Shown here: positions 12,116 to 25,312 of the stretch, in pieces
Numbering within the stretch: the first letter of the stretch is position 1
How the letters are laid out: each line of letters starts with the position of its first letter
NCBI GenBank assembly: GCA_026874595.1
Contig: CM049306.1
Span: 79,324,142-79,388,141, forward strand
DNA: 64,000 nucleotides
Source: Sipunculus nudus
Taxonomy: Eukaryota; Annelida; Sipuncula; Golfingiida; Sipunculidae
Direction: 5' to 3'
The notes under the pieces: generated by a model
Databases searched by the model: none
Seen by the model: only the letters and a program-made list of their open reading frames with translations
What the model was told of the DNA's origin: nothing
Translations under genes and position numbers: made by a program

Positions 12116-13096
12116 AGTTTACATTTTGTTTCTCGGGACATTAGGTATACGATGTATGATCGCCCTTGCGCTGGAATCCCCGTTGAATGGCATGATAGTT
12201 CGGCGATGTGGAAGCAATGTCCGACGTCATTTTCTCTTTAAAATTAAAGATAAAAAATTTCAGCTTGTTAAGACACCTTTATTAAAAACTTCTTCTTGAA
12301 TTTCTCTAAAATTTAAAATAATTAAAGTTGCAGAGCTCAATTTGAGTAAAGGGGCGCCATGGTGCCTGTCATGAGAGACTGAAATATGCCATAATTAGAT
12401 TTAAAATGTGTGTTCAATTACACGTTTCCCATGGAGGGCCAAAAAAAGGTACACATATAAGGTAAAATTACAAATATACAAATGGGAGGATGATGGGACG
12501 AGGGTGAGACATGCCCATAATTACATCTAGGCGGGCCGCCAAATTCTGTTCACGCCAATAAAGACTGGTTATACGCATGGAAGAATATCCTTGGATTATG
12601 TAACAGGGTCTATCATTGGATGTGCAGTAATATAATAATAGCTGAGGGCGCTAAGGCAAGCAAATTCAATCAAATGTTACATGCTGTTCACTCCCTTATT
12701 TATATATTCAGTACTCAAGCCCGTTTTAGTCACACAATTCCACGGTAGGGGTCACTTGTATATAATTGCATTTTACTCGAATATGGCACAATTAGACTCA
12801 CAAGAGTACGACTCTACTGTTTTGAGTTTGTGGGGGTCAGATTCTTAATTCACAGATGGCGTGTTCCTGGAACTATTCATGAACGTACTCTCATGAAATT
12901 TTCAGAGCATTGCTTAAATGTGCCAGTGACGAATTAATTAACTTCCGGTGTGGGTCGGAAGCATGATCAGGATTCAGGGACGTCGTCAGGAATATTCACA
13001 AATGTACTGTCACTGATGCACGAATGAAGATGAGAATACGGGCCGAATAAGTGAATGCAAATATGGCAGAGGCATGTATTCCGTAGAAAGCAGATT
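12116..13096. other. Intergenic DNA, nothing recognised
   Basis: Non-repetitive within the window. Open frames are short and without recognisable domains. I see no exon-like segment. Confidence 0.5.
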
Positions 13097-13495
13097 CTAT
13101 AGTCTGTTCCACAAAAGGGTGCCCTTTGAAATTTGGCAATATTTTCATAAACTGGCAGATTAATTTCAGATGGCATGTTGCAATGAAGGAATGGGGTGTT
13201 GGCCTAATTTACTATAATTAAATTATAATCATACCTAGCAAAATATTTAGCAATGCAATTGAATCGATACCTGAGAAAACAGTCTATTTTTGACAACACC
13301 TCATCCCTATTGATGACGGTTAAGGTCACAGGTCACATGCAAAATATAAATATTGGTTTTTGTGATGAGGTTTTACATCTGATATTAGGCCGTTGGTCCT
13401 CCATCAGCTTTAAGGTCAGAGTGTGTGATAATGTTTGAGTTTAAGCGATTTATTGCCAAAATTCAGTGGGCACCCTTTTGTGGAACAGACTATAG
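13097..13495. repeat. ~400-bp unit bounded by a perfect 28-bp inverted repeat
   Basis: Positions 13097-13124 are the exact reverse complement of 13468-13495 (outer end CTATAGTCTGTTCCAC). The similarity continues inward for about 20 more bases with mismatches, giving arms near 50 bp. This fits a MITE-like non-autonomous element or a stem-loop-forming sequence. No transposase frame lies between the arms. A TA flank is possible but ambiguous because the arm itself starts with TATA-like bases. Confidence 0.7.
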
Positions 13496-14400
13496 TTGAA
13501 CATATTCTCTTGTGAGCCATTTATGTCATAGCTTTTATGTTTTCAAGAAGATTTGGTAATCTCATCCTCCAACGATACTCTTTCCAGTCACACAAACTAG
13601 TTTTGCCCTGTCAGGCTTTAGTATTTACGTTTGTTACTAACATGCGTAAAATAAAACGTCATTCCATGTACCGATGGACGTTACTCGGTGAAACTGTCGG
13701 CCAGAGAGTCGTAACTTGGTTATATAACTTGCCGCCAGGTCGCAGTGCCTGTTCTAAGCGTTTCGACACAGCAATAGCAAGTTTGACGGCTCTGTCAGTG
13801 GGAGGTATTATGTCTAAACCATTACATCAATTTGGTCAGTCTATATCTAGTTTAAAGATGTTCCTTCAGTTTCCTCCTAATCTCTCCATCACCATGCATG
13901 AAGCTTTTCAACATTACCACACAAATAACTTTGTCTTATACAAGGCTCATATTAATTCATTTAGCATCACGTGTTTATGGACTGAAATGGCCTAAAGGGC
14001 ATCCCATTGAACTTTTTTTTGTAATTGAAAAAAAAATAATTTAATTTTGACATATTTCAAATCTGTCAAATGAAATTGTTTATCATTTCTACTGTGGAAG
14101 TAACCAGGGAAGTGGTTCGAGATTACATCCTTGAAGAGGTTCAATTTGAGTAGAAAGGACGCCTGGCGGAATGGTGCTGAAGCAATTGACCATCATGGTG
14201 ACAGGTAGCCTGATGTCTGGTTGTCATTTTTAGTGATTTGTTTTGATGAAAAGCCAAATATATATTTTTCTCAACTGGAAATAAACTGGAAGAACCAACA
14301 AAAAAGTCCAAAGTCCAAGTGAGCCATGTCTAACGGTAAAAAGAATTAATTCTAGCTAATCAGTGTACTTAACTCTTGATTGTACATAGTAGATACACGC
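13496..14400. other. Intergenic DNA with an unassigned 152-codon frame
   Basis: An open frame of 152 codons lies at 13537-13995 (plus). It has no family resemblance I can name, no signal peptide and no domain pattern. It starts just after the inverted-repeat unit and could be a chance frame or an exon of an unknown gene. I do not call it a gene. Confidence 0.35.
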
Positions 14401-15540
14401 AAAGCAAAGTACATGTAGGAAATAACACGTGGCCTATGGGCTAAGACACTCAGCTGAATTTAAGGAACCTTAAACAATGGTTAAAATGGGCTCAAAATCA
14501 TTCATTTTGCCAATAATTCTTAGATACCGGTTACAGTGACTTTGTTCTACATCCAGCTGCTACTATTTGTGCCCATCTGACTAAAAGATCAAAAATAATG
14601 TTCTTTCACACAGCTTGCAGAACATGGGTCACAGTGACAATATTTCAGGTTTCTAAGAAATTTTAACAGGAAGAACCTCCCTGATTCTTAATTAGATTAG
14701 AAGTTTCTAGGTCCACCTGTAACCAATCTTACAAATCTGTCATATAGGCTACTCAAATCATGTTCTGTCACATATCTTCATATAGGTCATTAAGACCTTA
14801 TTTCAGGTTTCTGAGATTTGCCTCGGACCAATATACATGCATGGAATCATGGCAATCAATGCTTTAGTTATTCAGTTGCTGAAGCTTTTGCATAAAATTT
14901 TAAAGTAATCTTGGAGGAATTACGAGCCCAGTAGCTCAAGTTTATGGATAACAGAGACCTTATTTCAAGTCCAAGATTTGCCTAGGACCTTCATGGATGT
15001 AGAGTTAGAAGATTCTAGGTCCAACGGTTACAGTTTGTGCCCTATCAACAGCGGGATTGCTTCTTCCGAAGTCTCAAAAAAAAGAGAAAAAAAGCGTAAA
15101 AATTCGCAGAATACAGGTGGTGCCACAATACTGCAGGAACTGATGAAATACTCAATATGCATGCAAAGAGTCATGGCAATCAATGCATTATTTATTCAGA
15201 TACCGGAGCTTTCGTACCAAATTTTTAATTCTTCTGGGGGAACTTACGTGCCCAATAGCTCGGAGGATATGGTTGACAGAGACCTAATTTCAGGTTTCCA
15301 AGGAGATTTTTTATGAACCTCCCTGGACGTATAATTAGACGATTCTAGATCAGAAGGTTACGATTTGTGTCCTGTTAACGGACGCCCCTTCCTTTTGAAG
15401 GTGTCAACATTAATAAGAAAAATTAAAAAATGCGTAAAAATTCAAACAAATACAGGTGGCGCCACCATACTGCTTGAACTGATGAAACACTCCATGAAAA
15501 GATATTACATTTAAACATGTCTCGGGGTCCTGACAAACTG
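14400..15540 (-). repeat. Diverged ~325-bp repeat family, inverted copy
   Basis: This segment is related, in reverse orientation, to the repeats at 33.9-36.1 kb. Shared landmarks are a GGTTACAGTTTGTGCCC-type phrase (near 15,024 and 15,355), a GGTGGCGCCACC-type palindrome (near 15,116 in a variant form and 15,456) and an ATGGCAATCAATGCATTA-type phrase. The minus strand here is the direction of the 34-kb copies. The 112-codon frame at 14978-15316 lies inside the repeat and is not supported as a gene. Confidence 0.7.
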
Positions 15541-15683
15541 TTCACTGGCTGCTTCGGTATTGGGGGATTATCATCTAGATCATGTAGCCACTGCCACTAC
15601 ACCCCCCCCCCCCCCCCCCCCCACCTAGATATAAAATACAGCTCCTTTTATTAGCTGTGCACTTTAAAATGCACCATGTTTTA

Positions 15684-15685
<2 letters not shown>

Positions 15686-15733
<48 letters not shown>
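15686..15733. repeat. (AT)n microsatellite
   Basis: Uninterrupted AT dinucleotide run of nearly 50 bp. Confidence 0.95.
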
Positions 15734-15736
<3 letters not shown>

Positions 15737-16273
15737 TAGTACATTGTATATGCAATTCGGATATGCAATTAGCAAGTGCGTAACACCGAGCACGCGACCC
15801 ATATCAATTCTCTGGCAAAGACCACAGTAATTTGCACTCATATGTTGATGGAATTACCAGGTCATGAACTAAATCACTGACAGCATGAGAGTCTGAACAT
15901 TTGCTTAGGCCTCTCCATCGCTTGACTGACTTTCTTAATGATATACCGACAACGCATTTCTGATATATCTCATTCAAGGAGGTCAAGTGTCTACACGCCT
16001 CCCTTCCTTAAACAAAATTGTAGTCTCTTTGACAAATACGCCTCTTGACACTGTGGCATGTTGACTTACTGTATTAAATTTCTTGCCACGGATTGGAAAT
16101 CGGTCATGCCTGAATAAAAACAGAATATTCGAGACAGAGCATGCATCGAGCATGAACCGACTTATACATGGGTATCTATGGCTTGTCTGCATGGGATATA
16201 TGCACTACATGAATAAAGTCCTTTTAGCAGAAAATGGCGAGGTAAAAGGTACAATTAAACTATACTTATTGAG

Positions 16274-16278
<5 letters not shown>

Positions 16279-16330
<52 letters not shown>
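16279..16330. repeat. (TA)n microsatellite
   Basis: Uninterrupted TA dinucleotide run of about 52 bp. Confidence 0.95.
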
Positions 16331-16332
<2 letters not shown>

Positions 16333-17541
16333 AAGTTTAAGTGACACATAACAATATAACAAGATAACATACATAAAAAATTTAATGCATATGTGGTATA
16401 TGTATATTCATTCTTTATTTTTCATGTACTTTTCTAATTTCTATGAATCACAGAACACTTTTCATTTCACTTTTACTTATGATCTGATTATTTTATTTCT
16501 TTCATGATAGGCTTACTTTTGATAAGTATTATTGTTTGCGCCACGGTTTCATATTTATTTTATGAGACCTATCGTCAATGATATGCGTGATACATAGATT
16601 CCTATCGCTTTGATTCACTTGTCAAAATAGACTTATCATTGGCTAATAATTGATTCAGCGATGTAAAATTGTACCGGTTGACGGCTATAAGAGTTATACA
16701 TTTCACAACTATGCAGAGACTCGTGTATTGAATTGCTGTCAGACAAATAGGTGACTTTGTATGGAGCAGTTTCTCAGGGAATAGACCTTGTCGGGGCCCC
16801 AAAGAATGATTCTGTTTAGTCTGAGGTTAATATTTTATGATATATTAAGAAGAAATGTCGTACACGCATTCATTTTATATAATATAATATTGTTAATAAC
16901 AGAGGTTTTGCTTAGTATGAGATGTGCTTTTATATTTATCTTTATTTTATCAAGTTTTCACATTTTTCAGTATTGATGAATCAGATTATATAAAACCTAT
17001 CGTTTTAATTTCCTCTCTTATTATGCAGATTTGGGCAAACAAAACAGCTATTCCAAATTATGATAAATAGTTACTTAAGCTAGCAACGAGCAGTTATAAG
17101 ACTCTTGATAGTGAAACCTGACTCAGGCGACCATTTCGGAAATGTGACCACTTTATTGTGGTCCCGCCGGTGGTCGTAATTCCGAGGGTTAAAATCCTAG
17201 GTTGATCCTCGCGTATGTAACTGAATTGCATACACATCTGAATATTCTTCACAGCATTTTGGTTTTATTAATTCTTATGGTGTCTGCCTGGGGTTAGTTG
17301 CGGTGATTCGTTCTCGTAGGCTATGGACCAGGTTCAACAGTCGAATGTCGGCAGGTGTATATGTGTGTGCTCGTGGGAACATTTATAGAACATATTTGAC
17401 ATGGCAAACTTCACGACAGTTCAAGACAATAAACGGGCATTTCTGAGACGTGGCCACAAAGGAGTTGTGTGACAAAGATTTAATGCCACCACCTTTAATT
17501 ATTTTATTATCATTATAATTATATATAAAACAAATATTTAT

Positions 17542-17548
<7 letters not shown>

Positions 17549-17589
<41 letters not shown>
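17549..17589. repeat. (AT)n microsatellite
   Basis: AT dinucleotide run of about 40 bp. Confidence 0.95.
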
Positions 17590-17591
<2 letters not shown>

Positions 17592-17695
17592 GTATCATAT
17601 ACAGTTAGTTTTACTTCATGTACTACAGAACTGTTTCGTGAGTACAACTAACTAGCCGGCTCAATCTTAAGGTACTAACTGAATTTAGATATAAG

Positions 17696-17866
<171 letters not shown>

Positions 17867-18320
17867 GAGCTGTTCGGACTGTAAACTGCTCAATTTCCAA
17901 TAATAATGAGGTGCTCTTTACAAATATTCAATTTGGCAAGGATGAAGGTAGTAAAGAGTCTCACGTCTTGAGTTGACATTCCCGCGCTGCGAAGCTTGCA
18001 TTGTGATGTCTCTGTTGTAAGGTTAGGCAGACCCGACACATAAAAGCATAATTACATGTATGAGTAAACATCCAAAGTCATCCATAAAAGCCGCAGGCTC
18101 GAGCATTCGCCATATCTGTTAGTTGATCTCCGCCTGACAACTCATTTATTATACACATGTGGTTTTGTAAGAACCCTGAATTTTATTAGGCGTTGTCCTA
18201 TCTATATATGTAATAAATATATTCATCAGAACAAAGCCACAAATGTTTGTCATAAATGCTCCATGCATGCGGAGATTCCCACTGGATCCACTCACACACA
18301 CATACACACACAGATATTAG

Positions 18321-18356
<36 letters not shown>

Positions 18357-19054
18357 TTTAGAGAGAAAGAAGAAGAATATGGAAACGGCTCGATATAAAA
18401 TCATACATGCACGTTTTAAGTATTATGCTATAGCAAATTAAATAATGATACGGTTCTTAGTTATAAGACGTGACAAAAACGAACAAAAACGCTACTGACG
18501 TTTTTGTACACTATTATGAATGCAGAATGGTTAACATTCTCACCAGCTCACTGCACGCTTGCCTTCATGCATTTAAACTGCACCGTTTGGCGTGTGGGGG
18601 TTGATAACAACTTTTAATATAACATATCGCATCACAACAAATCAGTAAGAACAAGAAATGGCACTCCGCAAAGCGCATACCTCCGCAAGGGGAAAACTTT
18701 TCCTATCCCGTTTTCCATCCCTTCGTGTAATCAGGTTCTTTGTGCATAACCAGTCTGTCTAATTATCGTATTATCTTATATTATCTTATATACCAACAAG
18801 CCCATAAAACACCGAACACGTCTGAAAACATAAGCTACAATACATATTATACAATCATTATATAACCTTTCATAAAAAGCTCAAGTATTAAAGTATTATG
18901 ATAAAGTATTATATTTATAGTATAATATAATCTTAGTGTAATTTGAGAATTTGGGCGGGGGTTGGAGAAAGCGTCATTCCGCTTTAAACTTTGCTGATAC
19001 ACGTCTCCCTGCCATCAAAATTTCTCCGCAGCTTGATTCACGGCTGGACCCTGT

Positions 19055-19056
<2 letters not shown>

Positions 19057-19126
<70 letters not shown>
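19057..19126. repeat. (AT)n microsatellite, ~70 bp
   Basis: Longest uninterrupted AT run in the window. Confidence 0.95.
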
Positions 19127-19129
<3 letters not shown>

Positions 19130-19792
19130 CTTGAGAAAAAAGAAGAACCGTGAAACTTCACACTTTGTACACTAAAAATTCCCATTACCCGGAGCAAATA
19201 AAATATAATAATACACACCTTGTCTCTGTACTTAAGAACCGGTATTCCGAGGGTGCTCACAATTAAGAGCAAATACACCGGCACTGTTCACTTGCGTGAG
19301 GGGGGGGGGGCTTTTGACCTTAAAACATGAAAAGTAAAAAATAATCACAATTGTTACCGATAAAAGCAGGTTATCCCTGCACACTTGTTCTCCCGGGCCA
19401 GGCATGGTGTTGTGCGCCCCCTCTCCTATTCTATAGAATCCTCTTTTGGCCCTTTTGTTGGAAAACCATTCAGTGGCAATAAGTTCCGATTCATACCGTA
19501 ACGAAATCAAGTTTTTATTACTAACTTTTGTTTATTCAAACTTGGCTCCACCCTGAATATAAAGTGAGCCGATATAATAGGGTTTTGTGTGTGAATATAC
19601 GAGTATATATAAAGGTTTGTACATACACGTATACAAATATATTTACATGGATGTTTGCGTGCGTGCCTGGCTGTGCTTACTTCAGTATAAGTAACCTTTT
19701 GAATACACGGTGACACACACATACGCGGTGACACATACATGTTTGTTTAGGCTGTGCGGGCTGTTATGTTTACCTCAGGGCTCGGGACGTGT

Positions 19793-20037
19793 CAGGGGCG
19801 GATCCAAGATTTTAGAATAGGGACACAGAGGGGGTGGGGTCAAGGGAGGGGTTTTCAAATCTACATAGCGCAGATACCTATTGAAACTTATTGAAAATTT
19901 AGGTTGCAATGACGCAATGTGGGGTAGTTTTAAATGAATCCAGATGCGTAATCGGATTGTTCTTTCTCTAAATCGCGCGTATTGATCTTTTTACCCAACA
20001 ATATTTAGGTAGAAAGGGGGGCCTGAATTCGGCCCTG
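19793..20037. mobile_element. Possible short hAT-like MITE (245 bp)
   Basis: The left end reads CAGGGGCGGATCCA and the right end, reverse-complemented, reads CAGGGCCGAATTCA: 11 of 14 bases agree. CAG-type ends are typical of hAT elements. I do not see a clean 8-bp target duplication, so the call rests on the ends alone. Confidence 0.35.
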
Positions 20038-21017
20038 CGTTTGTAGAGCTAATTTCATCTATGATATCCCTGTCACTGCAGGTCATGAGCCGACCGAGTG
20101 AAAGCAAACAGGAAGAGAGCTAAGGCTTTTGAGGTACAAATGAAACACATATAAACTGGGCCACTGCTGTATACAGAACAAGAATTGTTCGTCTTTGGGT
20201 ATACCTAGCCTCAAGATTAGTAAATACACGCCACTCACTCAGCATACTTCAACTCGAGGCTTCATTAAACACTTTGTGAGGAAGAACACCACGCCAAATT
20301 GGCAACTCTCATGTACGTACACAACAGAGCAAGGCGCAGGTTTACCATTGCTCACGAGTACGTACAACAACGTTGCCACACAGGAAGGGACAGTGACATT
20401 TTCCATCCAACATTTTATCTGATGTGAGCGTTTACCGTTTTTCTGTGCTGCTTATAATCATGTTTTTTATGTACCGACTGCAAGTAAATTGGAATACGCC
20501 GCCTCGGACGTTATAATAAACCAGTGTTTTCGGTTCACAGAGGGCCTTATAGATATACGATTTTGGAGAGGAATATCTTATGCACTGGATATAAATGAAA
20601 GGAAGGATGATTTTATAATTATGTATCACGGACCGGTCCTTTACAACTAAATAATGAGCAAGTGTCATGAAAATTTTATCGACTAGGTTATAACTGTAAT
20701 CATTATATGTTCAGAAGAGTGAAGCGCTAGCATTAATAAATCTCCATTGACGGAGCACCGGAAACCTTGGGGACAGGAAATGTGTGTATAGAACATGCTC
20801 TTTGTCGTATGCCGCCCAGCAATGTCATTAACTCCAAAAATGATATCATCGCTTCATGAGTAGAAAGAAGCTCACGGTTTGTGCTGGGGATATTCATGAC
20901 TAACAGAGGAAACCAGGGTATGTATATGTAAATGAGTGATACAGTGCGCACTCGATACTGGAAACTGATAGCTGTAGAACTTTTCTTTTAACCACTGTTG
21001 ATAGTAACTCCTGAGAA

Positions 21018-22097
21018 ATGGCTAACAGTGAATGTGTGAGCCACAAACACCTAAAGGTGGCGCTATTAATATGCGTTTTAACATTTGCTATTGCTATTTG
21101 TGGGATATTACAGTCTATAAGCGCGTGCTCATGGAGAAATACAGGCGATGCGAAGAAACTGGAAATACATTATCATCACTTGATCAACAATGGTATAATT
21201 CTGTCCGGTCCGGCTCTGACCAACAGAGCTGGTATTACGTCATGCGTTGGGGGTCACGTGATCGGCTTCCCTCCGGTATGTGGCGCTGATGGTTGTCTTC
21301 AAATTCTTCAAAAGCCGAAACATCCTCAAAGATCGCCAAACGTTAACTTAACGCAAGAGCAAATCAGCCGGATAGAAAAGATAAACGGATGGATGCATAG
21401 TGTGCATATTAATATGGTTTCTCACATAACAGCAATGCAGCATCGATTAGGAATCTACGGATCTGTCGGGGAAATTGGTGTTCACCACGGGAAATTCTCC
21501 AGCGTTCTCGCGCTTAACACGGCCACCCGAGAAGGTGAACGATTTTTCGTTTGCGACATTTTTGAACAGCAGGAACATAATATAGATAAATCAGGCAAAG
21601 GAGACGAGTCAATATTTGCTACAAACTTACAACACGTGGGGTTTTATTTAAATGATGAAGGGACGGATGATACAAGAATTCGTGTGTGGCGAGATAGCTC
21701 CGTCTACCTCAGTAAAGCTGCTTTTCTGGCGATGGGACTGCCTGCATTCAGAATGATTAGTATCGATGGCAGCCACCAGGCGGCGATAGTGTTAAATGAC
21801 ATGGTGAAAGCTGCCTGTGTCTTGAGACACGGGGGTGTGATTATAATGGACGATGTGTTCAATTCCTTCAAGTCAGATGTCACAAAAGCTACCAAAGATT
21901 ACTTTGCATTGTACGGCGAAAGGGGTATAGTGCCATTTTTATTTCTGGAAAACAAACTATACCTTACCACTAAGGAATGGGTCTCTACCTATATTTCATC
22001 AATCAAACAGGTTCAGTTGCCGGGATACAAGCTGGAGATCAGACTGGATGACAAACTAGGTGAAAAATTTAGTTATCTTATGCCATCTAATGTCTGA
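21018..22097 (+). CDS. Membrane-anchored SAM-dependent methyltransferase, single exon
   Basis: A complete 359-residue frame. It begins at an ATG with a purine at -3 and G at +4, followed by a hydrophobic segment at residues 13-35 after a short polar N-terminus, which suggests a type II anchor facing the ER/Golgi lumen. The rest fits a class I methyltransferase of the Methyltransf_24/TylF-CmcI group: motif I GEIGVHHGKFSS at 151-162, an acidic residue after strand 2 at D180, MISIDGSHQ at 246-254, and GGVIIMDDVFNS at 272-283 with the paired Asp 278-279. Family knowledge says such proteins transfer methyl groups to small molecules, sugars or lipids; the substrate cannot be read from sequence. There is no intron in the frame. 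No AATAAA signal is visible within 160 bp downstream. The nearest neighbour is a transposon 156 bp after the stop. Retro-copying or ancient transfer from a microbe are possible origins. Confidence 0.85.
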   Translation: MANSECVSHKHLKVALLICVLTFAIAICGILQSISACSWRNTGDAKKLEIHYHHLINNGIILSGPALTNRAGITSCVGGHVIGFPPVCGADGCLQILQKPKHPQRSPNVNLTQEQISRIEKINGWMHSVHINMVSHITAMQHRLGIYGSVGEIGVHHGKFSSVLALNTATREGERFFVCDIFEQQEHNIDKSGKGDESIFATNLQHVGFYLNDEGTDDTRIRVWRDSSVYLSKAAFLAMGLPAFRMISIDGSHQAAIVLNDMVKAACVLRHGGVIIMDDVFNSFKSDVTKATKDYFALYGERGIVPFLFLENKLYLTTKEWVSTYISSIKQVQLPGYKLEIRLDDKLGEKFSYLMPSNV

Positions 22098-22245
22098 TTA
22101 AAACCTCATGATATCATTGAGCGGATGTAAGTCAAAACATGAATTAGCAGAAATCATATTGCAACTCTGAAATGCTTAGCTTACGTTAGGAGTATAGGAC
22201 GGGTGTCCACCTACCATTTTATAAAGGTTTTTAAATTTTCGATCC

Positions 22246-22253
22246 TACCTACA
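22246..22253. repeat. Target-site duplication, left copy
   Basis: TACCTACA, identical to 24717-24724, immediately before the CAGTGGCG end of the element. Confidence 0.9.
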
Positions 22254-24716
22254 CAGTGGCGTACCTAAGGGGGGCGGCAGGGGCGGTCCGCCCCGGGCGG
22301 CACATTTTGGGGGGGGGGCGGCATTTCGGGGAATTAGTATAATGAGTGGCACAAGGAGTTGTTCAAAAAGTACAATTTGGCTTATTTTGTCCAATTTCAA
22401 GTATTTCAGGAATTTTAAACTGGGCAGTGGAACCTACCAAAAGATTACCGAACAGTTTGCACATATAGGGGGGGGGGGGGGAGGGGCGGAATTTCGGTGA
22501 ATTAGTATAATGAGTGGCATAAGGAATTTCTCAAAAAATACAAATTTGGCTTTTTTATCCCATTGCAAGTATTTTAGAGATTATAACTGGGCAGTGGAAC
22601 CTACAAAATGAGCAGCGAACGATTTGTACATTTTAGGGGGCGGCATTTCTGGGATTTAGTACATAATCAGTGGCAGAGAAGTTCCTCAAAAAGTACAAAT
22701 TTGGCCTTTTTGTCCCATTTCAAATATTTTAGAGATTATAAACTGGGGAGTTGAACCTACAAATTGATCAGCGAACGATTTGTAAATTTGGTGTGTGTGT
22801 GGGGGGGGGGGCATTTTTGGGATTTAGTATAACCAGTGGCATAAGGAGTTCCTCAAAAAGTTCAAATTTGGCATTTTTGTCCTATTTTCAAGTATTCCAG
22901 GGATTATAAACTGGGCAGTGGAATCTACAAAATGATCAGCGAACGATTTGCACATTTTGGGGGCGGCATTTATGGGATTTGGTACATAATCAGTGGCATA
23001 AGGAGTTCCTCAAAAAGTACAAATTTGGCCTTTTTGTCCCATTTTCAAGAATTTCAGGATTAAAAACTGGGCTCTGGAACCAACTAAATTATTTGTGGAA
23101 GATCTCAATAGAGGCTAGATATACGCAAAAAAAGAGAACATATTTGTAGTTATTCTTTGTTATATCTGTGGTCTTGCAATGTCAGAACGCCATCAATAAA
23201 CTGACCAATCATGCAAAGGCCAGCATTACAGGGCGGTCGTCGTTTACAGAAATCCCTAGCAGCAGCTGGTAATCACCAGGGAAAAACCCTGCCAGAAGAC
23301 CAATGGCCCCCTGTGGTGGAGGTGGGGTGTCTGTCGTCCACATTGTGCGAACAATATTTTGACGAATTTTGTTGCTCTTTCCTTGGAAAGTATAAAGAAT
23401 TTCCATTCTAGAACCCTAGAATTTCCGATATTCCATGATATTTAAACGGTCTGAAACAACCTGAAGTGTCCTTTTTCAGTGATTCTCCCTATACTATCAC
23501 ACCAGTTTCGTTAAAATACAGACGTATACACTATTGTGTATATAATGAGTACTACCTAAATGGCTTGTCTTTTGATTACCCAACATGACCTGCATGATCT
23601 TTTATGTAACGTGAATAAACACAATGAACACCCAGACCTATGTAGGAATTATTTTAACTTTAAGATATTATTCTATTATAACTGTCCGACGGGATGAATC
23701 CCCCTGGCCGCTTAGCCACATGTTAAATATACGTATCAAGCATCAGTTTTATTTTTAGATTTCAAAACTTAAATTAAAGATATATTTACCTGTACTGTTA
23801 ATTCTGTTATTAACAGTTTAATGATCCACTACCTACAGATAATTGTCGTATTTTGTGACAAATTATTTAAAATTAAAATATAATATGTATTTAAATGATA
23901 TTATTACTAGAAATTTATTTAAATACTTTATTGAATAACATATAGTCATAAGTTCATAAATAAAACCGAGAGTTAAAGTGTGCATATTCACTATAATTCT
24001 AAAATGATTTTGATGTAGCCTTGAATTAAGGTATGCTTTTAACTTTGAGGAAATTTTATTAAACCAAGTCAGTTTTTCCAAACATTTGATTTTTTATGTG
24101 AAAATATTAAACATGCCCTGCCTATATATATATAAGCCTAACTCATGAAATTACGCGTTTTTTAGTAAAGACTATAAAGTGCCTTGCAATCAGCAGTACC
24201 ATGCATATCTCAGTAGCTCTATTAGGTGTACCTGCTGTCATATGCGATAACAAGAGGTGGAATTATAGATGTGACAAGGTATTTGTATGCGTTAAGAATG
24301 GAATAACACCAAATAAAGTTTTTTTCCCAAGTAAAGTATAAAGTAATCATGAATTGTGTTTACATGAATGATGAAAGATCACATTATATGTGTATCCTGC
24401 AGTTTAATCTGTTTTGGTTACAATATATTCGTTTTATTCCTTTTTTTTCTCTTTATAATGAAATATACTCGTTTGAACTTCGAGCGATCTGTTGATTTAC
24501 ATTAGCAAAGAGATGTTTGCTCTTTAATATGTGGAGGAAGACTTCCCTGCCAGTGAATCCATCCACATAATTGCGTTGCTGTCAAATACAAACCTGTAAC
24601 AAGGACATTTGACATGATATGTTTCAATATGTTATCCAGTTTTGTATAATGTTTTGTTAGAGGGGCGGCAATTTCTAAGACCGCCCCGGGCGGCAATAAG
24701 GCTAGGTACGCCGCTG
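22254..24716. mobile_element. Non-autonomous hAT-type DNA transposon (2,463 bp)
   Basis: The left end is CAGTGGCGTACCTA and the right end, reverse-complemented, is CAGCGGCGTACCTA. Both ends then carry a GCCCCGGGCGGC-type GC-rich palindromic stretch. The element is flanked by a perfect 8-bp duplication (TACCTACA), the length made by hAT transposases, and CAG ends are a hAT hallmark. No transposase frame is present, so it must have been mobilised in trans. The left third is a tandem array and the remainder is AT-rich and non-coding. Confidence 0.88.
22296..23095 (+). repeat. Internal tandem array in the hAT element, ~155-170 bp unit
   Basis: Units are marked by GGCGGCATTTCGGG-like phrases at about 22317, 22484, 22638, 22807 and 22963. 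Each is followed by AGTGGCATAAGGAGTTCCTC-like and ACTGGGCAGTGGAACC-like phrases. G-runs of up to 12 bases precede several units. Confidence 0.9.
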
Positions 24717-24724
24717 TACCTACA
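24717..24724. repeat. Target-site duplication, right copy
   Basis: TACCTACA, identical to 22246-22253. Confidence 0.9.
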
Positions 24725-25258
24725 TGTAATATGAGGTAACTCTAACATTTCTAAGGTAACAGGATTTAAGCAGTCATTTTTTATTACTCTAAAGCTGAAG
24801 GAAAACGTTTGATTTATACAAAGTAATATGAATATTAATATGTCCGCTAATACTTTAGCATGAGGTGTATACATAAAAAGGAAATTTATGTGGAATGGAT
24901 TCGCTGGTACAGAGACCTGTTATAGTCACCATGATCTTTCGGTGATGGGTGGCCAGGTGGGACTTTCAGCAAGTATCTTGTTATAATCGTCTTCTTATGT
25001 GTGTTTTTGTTTGAAGACGAATGAGAGAATATTGAGACATAACTTTACGTGGCACCTAACATAGTAGTTAGTTGTCGCCACTGCCTTCGGATGGTACGTC
25101 AGGTTTATTTCTAGGTTTATTGTTATTGCTTTCACTGGTGACTGTTCACATTGTTTGAAGCGAGATGTAGCATGTAATCCATTGGTTTTAATGAAGTTTG
25201 TACATTATTTAAACGTGTGGTAAGATTTATGAAACTGTCTGTGTCTCTGTTACTCTGT

Positions 25259-25312
<54 letters not shown>

